Both the position numbers and the translations under genes were made by a program. The notes below the pieces were generated by a model. That model was not told the origin of the DNA. It was given only the letters and a program-made list of their open reading frames with translations, and ran no database searches. DNA of 45,118 nucleotides from Sediminibacterium sp. (GTDB lineage: Bacteria; Bacteroidota; Bacteroidia; Chitinophagales; Chitinophagaceae): positions 1 to 45,118 of the forward strand of contig JAQTZD010000009.1 in the NCBI GenBank assembly GCA_028687975.1, given 5' to 3'. Shown in pieces: positions 8,654-17,926 of this stretch. The stretch's first letter is position 1. Each line of letters starts with the position of its first letter.

Positions 8654-9967
8654 ATGAGTTACACTGTTGCAATAGTAGGCCGGCCCAATGTGGGAAAGAG
8701 CACCTTCTTCAACCGTTTGCTGGAGCAGCGAAAGGCCATTGTAGATGATATCAGCGGAGTTACCCGCGACAGGCAGTATGGCGTGGCCGACTGGAACGGT
8801 AAAACGTTCAACCTGATTGATACCGGTGGTTTTGTTCCGCAGAGTGAAGATATTTTTGAAACAGAGATCCGTAAGCAGGTGAAAATTGCCATTGATGAAG
8901 CCAATGCCATCATTTTTATGGTGGATGTGGCTACGGGCATTACCGATCTGGATGAAGCCATGGCGGATCTGCTGCGCAGAAGCAGCAAGCCTGTATATGT
9001 GGTGGTGAACAAGGTAGACAACGGAACCCGAGAACTGGAAGCCACTGAGTTTTACAGCCTGGGTTTTGAACATACTTTTTTTATCAGCAGTATTTCCGGC
9101 AGCGGCACGGGTGATTTGCTGGATGCCGTAGTGGCTCCTATCAAGCCGGAAGATGCAGAAGATACGGTTCGGGAAAATACCCTGCCCAAATTTGCCATCA
9201 TTGGCCAGCCCAATGTTGGAAAGTCTTCGTTGCTGAATGCCCTGATCGGGGAGGAGCGCACCATCGTGAGCGATATTGCAGGAACTACCCGGGATACCAT
9301 TCACACCCACTATAAACTCTTTCAGAAAGAGTTTATGCTGATCGATACCGCAGGTATCCGTAAAAAGAGCAAGGAAAAAGACGACCTCGAATTTTATTCC
9401 ATCATCCGCGCCATTAAAGCAATGGATGAAGCAGATGTGTGCTTGCTGGTAATTGATGCCCACAAAGGCATCACCGCCCAGGACATCACCATTTTCAGCC
9501 TGGCAGCCCGTAAGGGTAAGGGTATTGTGGTACTGGTGAACAAATGGGACCTGGTAGAAAAGGAAACCAATACAGCAAGGGATTATGAAAGGCTGCTGAA
9601 GCAGAAACTGGCACCATTCAGTGATGTGCCGATCCTTTTTATTTCCGTAAAGGAGAAGACCCGTATTTTCAAGGCCATTGAGCTGGCTTTACAGGTATAT
9701 GAAAGCAAAACCCGGAGAATTGCGACTTCTGAACTGAATGAAGTGATGCTGAAGGCCATTGCCAATTACCATGCTCCGGTGGTACGCGGACATTCCATCA
9801 AGATTAAATTTGTGACCCAATTGCCCACTCATGTACCCTCTTTTGCCTTTTTTACCAACTTCCCGGATGATATAAAAATGCCATATAAGAATTACCTGGA
9901 GAACCAATTGAGGGCCAATTTTGACTTCAAAGGGGTGCCTTTACGCATATTTTTCAGGAAAAAGTAA
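8654..9967 (+). CDS. der: GTPase Der (EngA)
   Basis: 437 residues with the tandem G domains that define the family. Domain 1 has GRPNVGKST, DTGG and NKVD; domain 2 has GQPNVGKSS, DTAG and NKWD. The C-terminal KH-like domain ends in PLRIFFRKK. Der acts in 50S subunit assembly. It directly follows era and is probably cotranscribed; the next gene has its own promoter beginning 17 bp after the der stop. Confidence 0.97.
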   Translation: MSYTVAIVGRPNVGKSTFFNRLLEQRKAIVDDISGVTRDRQYGVADWNGKTFNLIDTGGFVPQSEDIFETEIRKQVKIAIDEANAIIFMVDVATGITDLDEAMADLLRRSSKPVYVVVNKVDNGTRELEATEFYSLGFEHTFFISSISGSGTGDLLDAVVAPIKPEDAEDTVRENTLPKFAIIGQPNVGKSSLLNALIGEERTIVSDIAGTTRDTIHTHYKLFQKEFMLIDTAGIRKKSKEKDDLEFYSIIRAIKAMDEADVCLLVIDAHKGITAQDITIFSLAARKGKGIVVLVNKWDLVEKETNTARDYERLLKQKLAPFSDVPILFISVKEKTRIFKAIELALQVYESKTRRIATSELNEVMLKAIANYHAPVVRGHSIKIKFVTQLPTHVPSFAFFTNFPDDIKMPYKNYLENQLRANFDFKGVPLRIFFRKK

Positions 9968-9983
9968 AAAAGTAACGTTAAAA

Positions 9984-10014
9984 TTTGTAAAATTCATCCT
10001 GAACGCTATCTTTG
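9984..10014 (+). promoter_or_regulatory. Promoter of the small repeat lipoprotein
   Basis: TTTG, 19-nt spacer, TATCTTTG: both elements are exact matches to the Bacteroidota consensus with ideal spacing. Start of transcription would be near 10021, giving a short leader before the ATG at 10045. Confidence 0.82.
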
Positions 10015-10044
10015 CGCACAGTAAAAACAAAAAAACAAGTACAA

Positions 10045-10230
10045 ATGAAAAAAGTATTCGCAATTCTGGCTGTAGCAGGTTTAATGACTGCTTGTAACAA
10101 TGCTGAAAAAACTGAAGCAACTACCGACACCGCTGCTGTGACTGTAGACACTGCTGCTGCAACTGTAGATACTGCTGCTGCTGCAGTAGACACTACTAAA
10201 GCTGCAACTGATACTGCTGCTGCTAAATAA
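10045..10230 (+). CDS. Small Ala/Thr/Asp repeat lipoprotein
   Basis: 61 residues from the ATG at 10045; the longer track start overlaps the promoter and is rejected. MKKVFAILAVAGLMTAC is a lipoprotein signal with the lipobox Cys at residue 17. The mature part is almost entirely a degenerate repeat of about seven residues (VDTAAAT, VDTAAAA and similar) built from D, T, A and V, with the DNA also repeating gctgctg. It has an excellent promoter and a strong terminator, so it is an independent and probably well-expressed unit. I do not recognise a family; an abundant envelope-spacing or periplasmic-filler role is speculation. Confidence 0.8.
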   Translation: MKKVFAILAVAGLMTACNNAEKTEATTDTAAVTVDTAAATVDTAAAAVDTTKAATDTAAAK

Positions 10231-10276
10231 GTTAATACTAAGTACTCGTTACTTTATATTACTTCTTGCAAGAAGG

Positions 10277-10307
10277 TCCTCCCGATAGAATCGGGAGGAT
10301 TTTTTTT
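10277..10307 (+). terminator. Terminator of the small lipoprotein gene
   Basis: Perfect 10-bp inverted repeat (tcctcccgat / atcgggagga) with a 3-nt loop and eight T. Confidence 0.92.
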
Positions 10308-10328
10308 GTGCCAGTTTGTACCAGTTTT

Positions 10329-10357
10329 TTTGTTTTGGCCCAATGGCATTAAAATTG
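10329..10357 (+). promoter_or_regulatory. Possible lon promoter
   Basis: TTTG, 17 nt, TAAAATTG (one mismatch to TAnnTTTG), about 55 bp before the lon start. A small inverted repeat (CCTGT/ACAGG) lies between it and the gene. No heat-shock operator that I recognise is present. Confidence 0.4.
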
Positions 10358-10411
10358 TCCTTATCAGGGAAAGACTCTTGTACCCCTGTTTGAGACAGGA
10401 ATGGTGACATT

Positions 10412-12832
10412 TTGACTAAAGAAATAGCTATGTTGAAAGATAAATTCAGATTCAGGGCCGACGATGATACCGATTTCATGCCGATTATTCCGATGAATGA
10501 GCAGGAGAGTGAGCAGGACAAGGCTATAGTGATCCCTGATGAACTGCCGATTTTACCGTTGCGCAATACCGTATTGTTCCCGGGAGTAGTTTTGCCGATC
10601 ACTGTAGGCAGGGATAAAAGCATCAAAGCAGTAACTGATGCTTATAAAGCGGATAAACTGATTGGGGTAATTGCCCAGAAAGATTCCAATATCGAAGAGC
10701 CGGAACCCAAGGATCTTTGTAAAATAGGTACCGTGGCCAAGGTGGTGAAGCTCATCAAAATGCCCGACGGGGGTACCACCATCATTATCCAGGGTAAGAA
10801 AAGATTTGAGTGGCTGGAGATGCTGAGTGAAGATCCTTATTTTAAAGCATCCATTCGTTTACTGGCAGAAGATGAAGCGCCGCAGACACCCGATTTTGAA
10901 GCTTATGTCAGCACCATTAAAGACCTTGCTACACAAATCATACAGTTGTCTCCCAATCTTCCGACAGAAGCTGCCATCATATTGAAAAATATTGAGCAGC
11001 CTGCCTTCCTGATCAATTTTGTGAGCAGCAACCTGAACAGTGTGCTGGAAGAAAAACAAACATTGCTGGAGATCAACGATACCAACGAACGTGCGGTAAG
11101 GCTAATTCATATTCTGCAACGGGAGCTGCAGTTTGCCGAACTGAAAGACAAGGTAACCAACAAAACCAGAACAGAGCTGGATAAGCAGCAGCGGGATTAT
11201 TTTCTGCAGCAGCAACTGAAAAGCATTAAGGAAGAACTCGGGGGTGATACCAATGAAAGGGAAATTGCCGAAATGAAGAAAAAGGCGGAGGCCAAGAAAT
11301 GGCCCGAAGCCGCCAAAGCAGCCTTTCAGGCTGGTATTCAGAAGCTGGAGCGCATGCACGCTACTACTCCGGATTATTCGGTGGTATACAATCACCTCGA
11401 CCTGATGCTGGATCTGCCCTGGAACGATTACACAGCAGACAACTACGATTTAAAGAACGCCAAGAAAATACTGGATGCCGATCATTATGGTATGACCAGG
11501 ATCAAGAGCCGGATACTGGAATACCTGGCTGTACTGAAACTGAAGGGCGATATGAAGAGTCCGATACTTTGTTTTCTGGGTCCTCCCGGAATCGGTAAAA
11601 CTTCCCTGGGCCGTTCCATTGCACATGCCATCGGCAGAAAATATGTGCGCTTGAGTCTGGGCGGTCTGCACGATGAAAGTGAAATCCGCGGTCATCGTAA
11701 AACGTATATTGGTGCCATGCCCGGAAGAATTGTTCAGAATATCCGGAAGTGCAAATCTTCCAACCCGGTGATGATCCTCGACGAAATTGATAAGATTGGT
11801 TCCGATTTCAAAGGAGATCCGTCTTCTTCTTTGCTGGAGGTACTGGATCCTGAACAGAACCATACTTTTTACGATAATTACCTGGAACTGGAATACGATC
11901 TCAGTAAAGTGCTGTTTATTGCTACGGCCAATAACCTTCAAAATATTCAGCCTGCTTTAAGAGACCGCCTCGAAATCATTGACCTCAGCGGGTATGCGAT
12001 TGAAGAGAAAATAGAGATCGCAAAGCGCCACCTGGTTCCAAAGGAGAAGGAAGCGCATGGCCTTGCCAATGTGAATTTCAAGATCAGTGATAAGGTACTG
12101 GAAAAAATCATAGAACAATATACCCGCGAGAGTGGTGTTCGGGAACTCGACCGCCAGCTGGCTTCCGTTATGCGTTACCAGGCCAAGGAAATGGCCATGA
12201 AGAACAAAGTAAAGCTGAATGTTACCGCCAGGGATGTGGAGCAGATACTCGGACAACCAAAGTATACCAACGAAATTTATAAAACAGCCAATATGCCCGG
12301 CGTGGTGGTTGGTCTGGCCTGGACCTATGTGGGGGGTGATATCCTCTTTATCGAAACGATTCTGAGCGATGGCAAGGGAGAGCTGAGGCTTACCGGTAAC
12401 CTCGGCAATGTAATGAAGGAAAGTGCTACCACTGCCCTGAGCTATATACAGGCCAATGCCAAAAAACTCGGAATTGATCCGGAGCTGTTCCAAAAGAAGA
12501 ATATTCATGTGCATGTACCGGAAGGAGCTGTACCCAAGGATGGACCCAGTGCAGGTATCACCATGCTGACCTCTTTAACCTCAGCTTTTACTGGCAGAAA
12601 AGTGAAACCATTCCTGGCCATGACCGGCGAAATAACGCTGCGCGGGCAAGTGCTTCCTGTAGGAGGCATTAAGGAAAAAGTGCTGGCAGCCAAGCGGGCG
12701 GGTCTGAAGGAAATTGTACTCTGCAATATGAACCAGAAAGATGTGGAAGAGATCGATGGCAATTTCATCAAAGGACTGCATTTTCATTATGTAAAGACCA
12801 TGCAGCAGGTACTGGATTACGCATTGGTGTAA
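10412..12832 (+). CDS. lon: ATP-dependent protease Lon
   Basis: 806 residues if started at the TTG at 10412, 800 if at the ATG at 10430 (MLKDKFRFRADDD); neither has a decisive ribosome site. The order is standard: LON substrate-binding domain (about 45-245, ELPILPLRNTVLFPG), coiled region, AAA+ domain with Walker A GPPGIGKTS near residue 390 and Walker B MILDEIDK, then the Lon protease domain with the Ser in PKDGPSAG near 711 and the Lys in GGIKEK near 754. It is a soluble hexamer that degrades misfolded and regulatory proteins. It is separated from the upstream lipoprotein by a terminator. Confidence 0.96.
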   Translation: MTKEIAMLKDKFRFRADDDTDFMPIIPMNEQESEQDKAIVIPDELPILPLRNTVLFPGVVLPITVGRDKSIKAVTDAYKADKLIGVIAQKDSNIEEPEPKDLCKIGTVAKVVKLIKMPDGGTTIIIQGKKRFEWLEMLSEDPYFKASIRLLAEDEAPQTPDFEAYVSTIKDLATQIIQLSPNLPTEAAIILKNIEQPAFLINFVSSNLNSVLEEKQTLLEINDTNERAVRLIHILQRELQFAELKDKVTNKTRTELDKQQRDYFLQQQLKSIKEELGGDTNEREIAEMKKKAEAKKWPEAAKAAFQAGIQKLERMHATTPDYSVVYNHLDLMLDLPWNDYTADNYDLKNAKKILDADHYGMTRIKSRILEYLAVLKLKGDMKSPILCFLGPPGIGKTSLGRSIAHAIGRKYVRLSLGGLHDESEIRGHRKTYIGAMPGRIVQNIRKCKSSNPVMILDEIDKIGSDFKGDPSSSLLEVLDPEQNHTFYDNYLELEYDLSKVLFIATANNLQNIQPALRDRLEIIDLSGYAIEEKIEIAKRHLVPKEKEAHGLANVNFKISDKVLEKIIEQYTRESGVRELDRQLASVMRYQAKEMAMKNKVKLNVTARDVEQILGQPKYTNEIYKTANMPGVVVGLAWTYVGGDILFIETILSDGKGELRLTGNLGNVMKESATTALSYIQANAKKLGIDPELFQKKNIHVHVPEGAVPKDGPSAGITMLTSLTSAFTGRKVKPFLAMTGEITLRGQVLPVGGIKEKVLAAKRAGLKEIVLCNMNQKDVEEIDGNFIKGLHFHYVKTMQQVLDYALV

Positions 12833-12874
12833 CCATTTAATTTCCTTGCAGAATTGTATTAGTTTTAATACCGG

Positions 12875-13900
12875 ATGCAAAAAAGGATACTACTGCTCAT
12901 CATCATTTTATACTCTGCCACCAGGCCTGCAGCGCAGACGCTTGGTGGCAATGCTGTTTTTAATTTCCTTACGCAACCGAATACAGCACAGCTTTCTGCC
13001 CTGGGCGGTGTAAACATTTCTTCCATGGGCAACGATGTGGGCATGGCCTTTCACAATCCTGCATTGCTTCGCCAGAAAATGCACCGCCAGGTGAATACTT
13101 CCTTTAATTCCTTTGTTGCAGGTATTCGTCATTACAGTGCTACCGGGGCATTTTGGCTGGACCGGCCCGGTCTGAATATTGGCATTGGAGTTCAATACCT
13201 CAATTACGGAAGTCTGGTACAAACAGATGCTTCCGGAAATATCCTGGGTAGCATTCGGCCAAACGATTATATGGTGCAGCTGATGGCTTCCACACAATAC
13301 CTGGAGCGGTTCAGGATCGGGGTCAGTGCCAAACTGATCCGTTCCGAATACGGTGCATACCGGTCTACGGGAATGGCTGCGGATGTCGGATTAACCTATA
13401 CGGATACGGCAGCCCTGTTTCAGGCTGCCGTGGTGGTGAAGAACATGGGTGTGCAGCTTCGCACTTATGAACCGGGTAAACAGAAAGAAGAACTACCCTT
13501 TGATGTTCAGGCCGGAATCAGTAAAAAACTCGCCAATGCACCCGTACAGTTTTCTTTAACGGCACACCATCTGCACCGCCTGAACATCCGGTACAACGAC
13601 ACGGCATTTAATGCAGCAGAAGGTGATCTCAGGAGTAATGGATTGCAGAAGGTTTTTTCGCACCTGGTACTCTCTTCACAGATTGATTTATCCGAATTTG
13701 TTGAGTTGAATCTTGGCTATAATTTTCTCAGAAGGCAGGACCTGAACGTATTTGGAGCCACCGGAGGTTTGAACGGATTTACCTGTGGTGTGGGAATACT
13801 GCTGCGAAAACTGCAGATCCGTTATGCCACCGGCTTTTACCAGCAACAGATGTTTCACCAGTTTTCACTCAACTTTAATTTTTCCGGAACTCCGCTTTAA
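12875..13900 (+). CDS. porQ: Type IX secretion system protein PorQ
   Basis: 341 residues with a signal peptide (MQKRILLLIIILYSATRPAAQ) and the front region typical of PorQ (GGNAVFNFLTQPNTAQLSAL, then GNDVGMAFHNPALL). The rest alternates in beta-barrel style and ends in a hydrophobic strand (FSLNFNFSGTPL). PorQ is an outer-membrane barrel of the PorV/FadL-like group. In type IX secretion it is thought to work with PorU/PorV/PorZ in the attachment complex. No other T9SS gene lies nearby, which is usual because these genes are scattered. It starts 42 bp after lon. Confidence 0.83.
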   Translation: MQKRILLLIIILYSATRPAAQTLGGNAVFNFLTQPNTAQLSALGGVNISSMGNDVGMAFHNPALLRQKMHRQVNTSFNSFVAGIRHYSATGAFWLDRPGLNIGIGVQYLNYGSLVQTDASGNILGSIRPNDYMVQLMASTQYLERFRIGVSAKLIRSEYGAYRSTGMAADVGLTYTDTAALFQAAVVVKNMGVQLRTYEPGKQKEELPFDVQAGISKKLANAPVQFSLTAHHLHRLNIRYNDTAFNAAEGDLRSNGLQKVFSHLVLSSQIDLSEFVELNLGYNFLRRQDLNVFGATGGLNGFTCGVGILLRKLQIRYATGFYQQQMFHQFSLNFNFSGTPL

Positions 13901-13991
13901 TGCAGCAACAACAGCGGATCCGTTGAAATAAAGTATATCGTAATCTACACTTCAATGATTAAATTGTGGGCACAATGATATATGCCCGATT

Positions 13992-15524
13992 ATGATACGT
14001 ATTGCTGTTAGTAGTTTACTGATTGTTTCTCTGGCTTCCTGCGGCATCCTAAAGCCCCGGAGTCAGGCGCCTGTTGCTTTTGCCAATAATATTGTAGTGG
14101 CCCACCGGGGCGCTTTCAAGCAAAACAAGCTTCCTGAAAATTCCATTGCAGCGCTGAAACAGGCCATTGCCTTGAAATGTACCGGCTCGGAGTTTGATGT
14201 AAGAATGACTTCGGACGATTCGCTGATCATCAATCATGATCCGCATTACAAAAAATTGCCGATTGAAGAAACCACCTATGCCGACTTGATCCGGCATCCC
14301 CTTTCCAACGGTGAAAAACTGCCCACGCTCCGGGAATATTTACTGGCCGGTATGGAAAACAATCCCGCTACCCGGCTGGTTTGTGAAATAAAACCTTCGG
14401 AAGTCAGCAAGGAAAGAGGGCAGCGCATTGCAGCAAAAGCAGTAGCCCTGGTGCACGAATTGCGTGCAAGAGAGCGGGTGGTCTACATCAGTTTTGATTA
14501 TGATATTCTGAAGAAGATAGTTGCACTGGAGCCTGGTGTTCCTACCCAGTACCTGAACGGTGACCGCTCGCCTGAACAACTGAAGGCAGATGGCATTACC
14601 GGCGCCGATTATCATTATTCTGTGTTTAAGAAATACCCCGAATGGATTACTGCTGCCAAAAAACTCGGCATTGCTTTGAATGCCTGGACGGTGAATGATG
14701 CAGAAACCATGGAGTGGCTGATGGCCAATGAGTTTGAATTCATCACCACCAATGAACCCGAGTTATTGCTGGAACTGATGCCGAAAACACTCACCAGAAA
14801 CGGATGGAAACTGGTATGGAGCGATGAATTCAATTACCAGGGTTTGCCAGACACCAGCAAATGGGGATATCATCCCGGTGCACACGGAGGCGGCAACGAT
14901 GAACTGCAATATTATACGGCCAATGATACCATGAATGCGGTGGTATCCAATGGCGTGCTCAGGATCATTGCCAGTAAGGAAAACAGGGAAAACAAATCCT
15001 ATACTTCTTCCAAGCTGCAGACCAGGAACAAGGCAGCCTTTACCTATGGCCGTTTTGAAGTGAGGGCCAAACTTCCTGCCGGAAGAGGTACCTGGCCGGC
15101 TATCTGGATGCTTGGAACCAATATAGATTCGATCAGCTGGCCGGCTTGCGGAGAAATCGACATCATGGAACATGTGGGCTATGAAAAAGACAGCATCTAT
15201 GGCACCATTCATTCCGAGGCTTACAATCACATCAAAGGAACACAAAAGAGCAAAGCCATTTATACAGCGGATCCTTATACACGCTTTCATGTATATGCAA
15301 TAGAATGGACGCCGGAGAAAATTGATTTTATCATGGATGGCGTGGTGTACAATCAAATCCGTAACGAGCACCTTACTGTAAGAGAATGGCCCTTTGATGC
15401 GCCTTTTTTCCTGATCCTGAACCTGGCCATTGGTGGGGGATGGGGTGGTAGAAAAGGGGTGGATGATGCAATCTTTCCTGCAACCATGGAAGTAGACTGG
15501 GTTCGGGTATTTCAGGCCAGATAA
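13992..15524 (+). CDS. Lipoprotein fusing a GDPD phosphodiesterase and a GH16 glycosidase
   Basis: A single 510-residue ORF with two enzyme domains. The signal ends in a lipobox (LASC, Cys17), so the protein is membrane-anchored outside the cytoplasm. Residues ~33-265 are a glycerophosphodiester phosphodiesterase: AHRG (His38, Arg39), LPEN, SEFDVRMT (Glu67, Asp69) and NHDP (His82). Residues ~270-510 are family GH16: KLVWSDEFNYQG, the catalytic GEIDIMEHVG (Glu388, Asp390, Glu393), and a LNLAIGGGWGG ending. Both active sites look intact. GH16 enzymes cut beta-1,3(1,4)-glucans such as laminarin; GDPD enzymes cut glycerophosphodiesters and sometimes cyclic sugar phosphodiesters. The partnership suggests attack on a phosphodiester-decorated glycan, which is inference. 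Gene end shares a terminator with the convergent dehydrogenase. Confidence 0.9.
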   Translation: MIRIAVSSLLIVSLASCGILKPRSQAPVAFANNIVVAHRGAFKQNKLPENSIAALKQAIALKCTGSEFDVRMTSDDSLIINHDPHYKKLPIEETTYADLIRHPLSNGEKLPTLREYLLAGMENNPATRLVCEIKPSEVSKERGQRIAAKAVALVHELRARERVVYISFDYDILKKIVALEPGVPTQYLNGDRSPEQLKADGITGADYHYSVFKKYPEWITAAKKLGIALNAWTVNDAETMEWLMANEFEFITTNEPELLLELMPKTLTRNGWKLVWSDEFNYQGLPDTSKWGYHPGAHGGGNDELQYYTANDTMNAVVSNGVLRIIASKENRENKSYTSSKLQTRNKAAFTYGRFEVRAKLPAGRGTWPAIWMLGTNIDSISWPACGEIDIMEHVGYEKDSIYGTIHSEAYNHIKGTQKSKAIYTADPYTRFHVYAIEWTPEKIDFIMDGVVYNQIRNEHLTVREWPFDAPFFLILNLAIGGGWGGRKGVDDAIFPATMEVDWVRVFQAR

Positions 15525-15543
15525 ACCAGCCCATAGCTAAATA

Positions 15544-15578
15544 AAAAAGCCGACCGGAACATTTTCGGTCGGCTTTTT
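15544..15578. terminator. Bidirectional terminator
   Basis: Perfect 13-bp inverted repeat (aaaaagccgaccg / cggtcggcttttt) with a 9-nt loop between convergent genes. Confidence 0.92.
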
Positions 15579-15615
15579 ATATGCATTTCCGGAAGATTGT
15601 TTCCGGAGTGGTTGA

Positions 15616-17139
15616 TTATAAATCAAATTGAATACCCTGGGCCAGTGGTAAACTGTTGCCCCAGTTAATAGTATTGGTTTGTCTGCGCATGTAGGCTTTC
15701 CAGGCATCGCTTCCGCTTTCTCTTCCACCGCCTGTTTCTTTTTCGCCTCCAAATGCACCACCAATTTCTGCCCCACTGGTACCAATATTGACGTTGGCAA
15801 TACCACAATCACTTCCCTGTGCAGAGAGGAACTGTTCTGCCTCCCGCAGGTTCAGCGTCATGATGGCCGAAGACAATCCCTGTGGAACACCGTTTTGCAT
15901 GGCAATGGCTTCATCGAGGGTGCTGTACTTCATTACATATAAAATAGGAGCAAAGGTTTCATGTTGTACAATTGCAAGGTCGTTGGTTACCTCAGCAATG
16001 CATGGTTTTACATAGCAACCACTTTCATAGCCAGGTCCTGTAACAACGCCTCCTTCTACCAGGAACTTACCACCCTGTGCCTTACACTGTTCAATAGCGC
16101 TCAGGTACATATTTACCGCTGCGGTATCGATCAACGGACCAACGTGATTTTTTGTATCCAATGGATCACCAATGCGCAGCTGTGCGTAGGCTTTAACCAG
16201 TTTTGCAGTGAATGTATCAAACACAGATTCGTGTATGATCAGTCTTCTGGTGGTGGTGCAACGCTGGCCGGCAGTACCTACCGCTCCAAACACTGCGCCA
16301 ATCAGAGACATATCGAGGTCGGCATGCTGAGAAACAATGATGGCATTGTTACCACCCAGTTCCAACAGGCTTTTGCCCAGTCTTGCTGCAACCGTTGCGC
16401 TCAGTTCCTTACCCATTCTGGTAGAACCGGTAGCTGATACCAGCGGAATCCGGGTATCCTTGCTCATCCATTCACCTACTTCCCTTGCGCCCTGTACCAG
16501 ACAGTTTACCCCTTCAGGTACATTGTTTTTTGCAAATACTTCGGCAACTATTTTTTGTACGGCAATACCGCAAAGTGGTGTTTTTTCGCTGGGCTTCCAG
16601 ATGGTGGTGTTGCCGCAAATCCAAGCCAATGCAGCATTCCAGCTCCATACAGCAACCGGAAAGTTGAATGCAGAGATGATGCTTACAATACCCAATGGAT
16701 GCCACTGCTCATACATTCTGTGTGTAGGGCGCTCACTGTGCATGGTTTGTCCGAACAACTGGCGGGATAATCCTACTGCCAGATCACAGATATCAATCAT
16801 TTCCTGTACTTCACCATATCCTTCCTGCAGGCTTTTACCCATTTCATAACTTACCAGTTTGCCCAACGGCTCTTTGTACTGGCGCAGTGCATCACCCACC
16901 TGGCGAACTACTTCACCTCTTTTAGGCGCGGGCCATTTCTGCCATTCTTTGGCAACACTCAATGACTGGTTAATCACTTGTTCGTAAGCGGCTTTATCTG
17001 CGGCTACGGTGCTGCCGATTTTTTTGCCGTCTACGGGAGAAAAAGAGTCAATGGTTGCACCATTGCTTTCGATCCATTTGGTACCTGTTGATACTCCTTT
17101 GTTGGCTGTCTGAATGCCAAGTTGTTCTAAGAATTGCAT
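15616..17139 (-). CDS. ALDH7-like aldehyde dehydrogenase (aminoadipate-semialdehyde / P6C type)
   Basis: 507 residues from the ATG at 17139 (MQFLEQLGIQ). The 19-residue extension in the ORF track is rejected because a good promoter lies inside it. Family residues are intact: SAFNFP, KPSEKTPLC, TGSTRMGKE, the general-base Glu260 in LELGGNNA and nucleophile Cys294 in GQRCTTTRR. The GQRCTTTRR motif and length match the ALDH7/antiquitin branch, which oxidises alpha-aminoadipate semialdehyde (piperideine-6-carboxylate) with NAD in lysine catabolism. Substrate is inferred from the subfamily; no other lysine-degradation gene is adjacent. Cytoplasmic. Confidence 0.9.
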   Translation of the reverse strand: MQFLEQLGIQTANKGVSTGTKWIESNGATIDSFSPVDGKKIGSTVAADKAAYEQVINQSLSVAKEWQKWPAPKRGEVVRQVGDALRQYKEPLGKLVSYEMGKSLQEGYGEVQEMIDICDLAVGLSRQLFGQTMHSERPTHRMYEQWHPLGIVSIISAFNFPVAVWSWNAALAWICGNTTIWKPSEKTPLCGIAVQKIVAEVFAKNNVPEGVNCLVQGAREVGEWMSKDTRIPLVSATGSTRMGKELSATVAARLGKSLLELGGNNAIIVSQHADLDMSLIGAVFGAVGTAGQRCTTTRRLIIHESVFDTFTAKLVKAYAQLRIGDPLDTKNHVGPLIDTAAVNMYLSAIEQCKAQGGKFLVEGGVVTGPGYESGCYVKPCIAEVTNDLAIVQHETFAPILYVMKYSTLDEAIAMQNGVPQGLSSAIMTLNLREAEQFLSAQGSDCGIANVNIGTSGAEIGGAFGGEKETGGGRESGSDAWKAYMRRQTNTINWGNSLPLAQGIQFDL

Positions 17140-17156
17140 GCAGTCGTAATTTGACG

Positions 17157-17191
17157 CAAAGGTAAGGATTAACCCCCTGTGGCGTTGCAAA
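17157..17191 (-). promoter_or_regulatory. Promoter of the aldehyde dehydrogenase gene
   Basis: On the minus strand TTTG, 23 nt, TACCTTTG. The -7 element is exact; the spacing is at the long end of the accepted range. It fixes the start codon at 17139. Confidence 0.6.
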
Positions 17192-17224
17192 AGCAAGAAT
17201 AAGTTTCTATGTTTTTCGGCGGAA

Positions 17225-17926
17225 TTACCCCATTTTAGAGGCGGCCATCAACTGGTCGTACACCGTATTGTAGCTGCTGCCGATCGGAATTTCCTTTCCG
17301 GCTACCACAATCTTGGTTTTGCTGAATTTTTCGACCTTGTGTATCGGTACAATAAACGACCTGTGTACCCGTAAAAAATCCCTGGAAGGCAGCTTTTCCG
17401 CTATACTTTTCAGGGTCATGAGGGTCAGTACAGGAGTTGGTTTGATGTAAACTTTGATGTAATCGTCCAGCGCTTCAATTAATTCAATGTCTTTGAGATT
17501 GATCTTCATGATCTCGTAGTTCACCTTAATGAAGATGGAATTCAGCTGCAGTTCCTGGTTGCTTAAGAATTCAAGGTATTCCTTGGTTTTATAGCAGGCT
17601 TTCAGAAAGCGGTCGTATTCGAAGGGCTTGAGCAGATAATCCACAGCATCCACCGAAAAACCTTCTACAGCATAATCCTTGTAAGCGGTCGTGAAAATGA
17701 CCACGGGTTTATCTTCGGGCAGGCTCTTGTAAAATTGCATTCCGTTGATGTCGGGCATCTGTATGTCCAGAAACAAACAGTCAATTTTGGTTTGTTTCAG
17801 GTATTCCCTGGCCTCATCTGTATTGGTAAACGTTTTTTCCAGTTTCAGAAATGAAATGCGACCACAGTATTCCTCAATTACCTGTAGTGCCAGTGGTTCG
17901 TCGTCTATTGCTATACACTTAATCAT
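17225..17926 (-). CDS. LytTR-family response regulator
   Basis: 233 residues. The receiver domain (1-~120) has the acidic pair at Asp8/Asp9, phosphoacceptor Asp54 in FLDIQMPD, and a Lys in LLKPFEYDRF. The C-terminal LytTR DNA-binding domain (about 135-230) shows DDYIKVYI, LMTLKSIAEKLP, FLRVHRSFIVP and IPIGSSY. Its ATG overlaps the stop of the histidine-kinase gene by 4 bp, so the two are translationally coupled and form a cognate pair. The target is unknown from sequence; such pairs often act on a nearby gene. Confidence 0.94.
   Translation of the reverse strand: MIKCIAIDDEPLALQVIEEYCGRISFLKLEKTFTNTDEAREYLKQTKIDCLFLDIQMPDINGMQFYKSLPEDKPVVIFTTAYKDYAVEGFSVDAVDYLLKPFEYDRFLKACYKTKEYLEFLSNQELQLNSIFIKVNYEIMKINLKDIELIEALDDYIKVYIKPTPVLTLMTLKSIAEKLPSRDFLRVHRSFIVPIHKVEKFSKTKIVVAGKEIPIGSSYNTVYDQLMAASKMG

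Noticed and set aside
17923-17926. Frameshift between histidine kinase and regulator
   Set aside because: The 4-bp ATGA overlap is the normal coupled arrangement; both proteins are complete.
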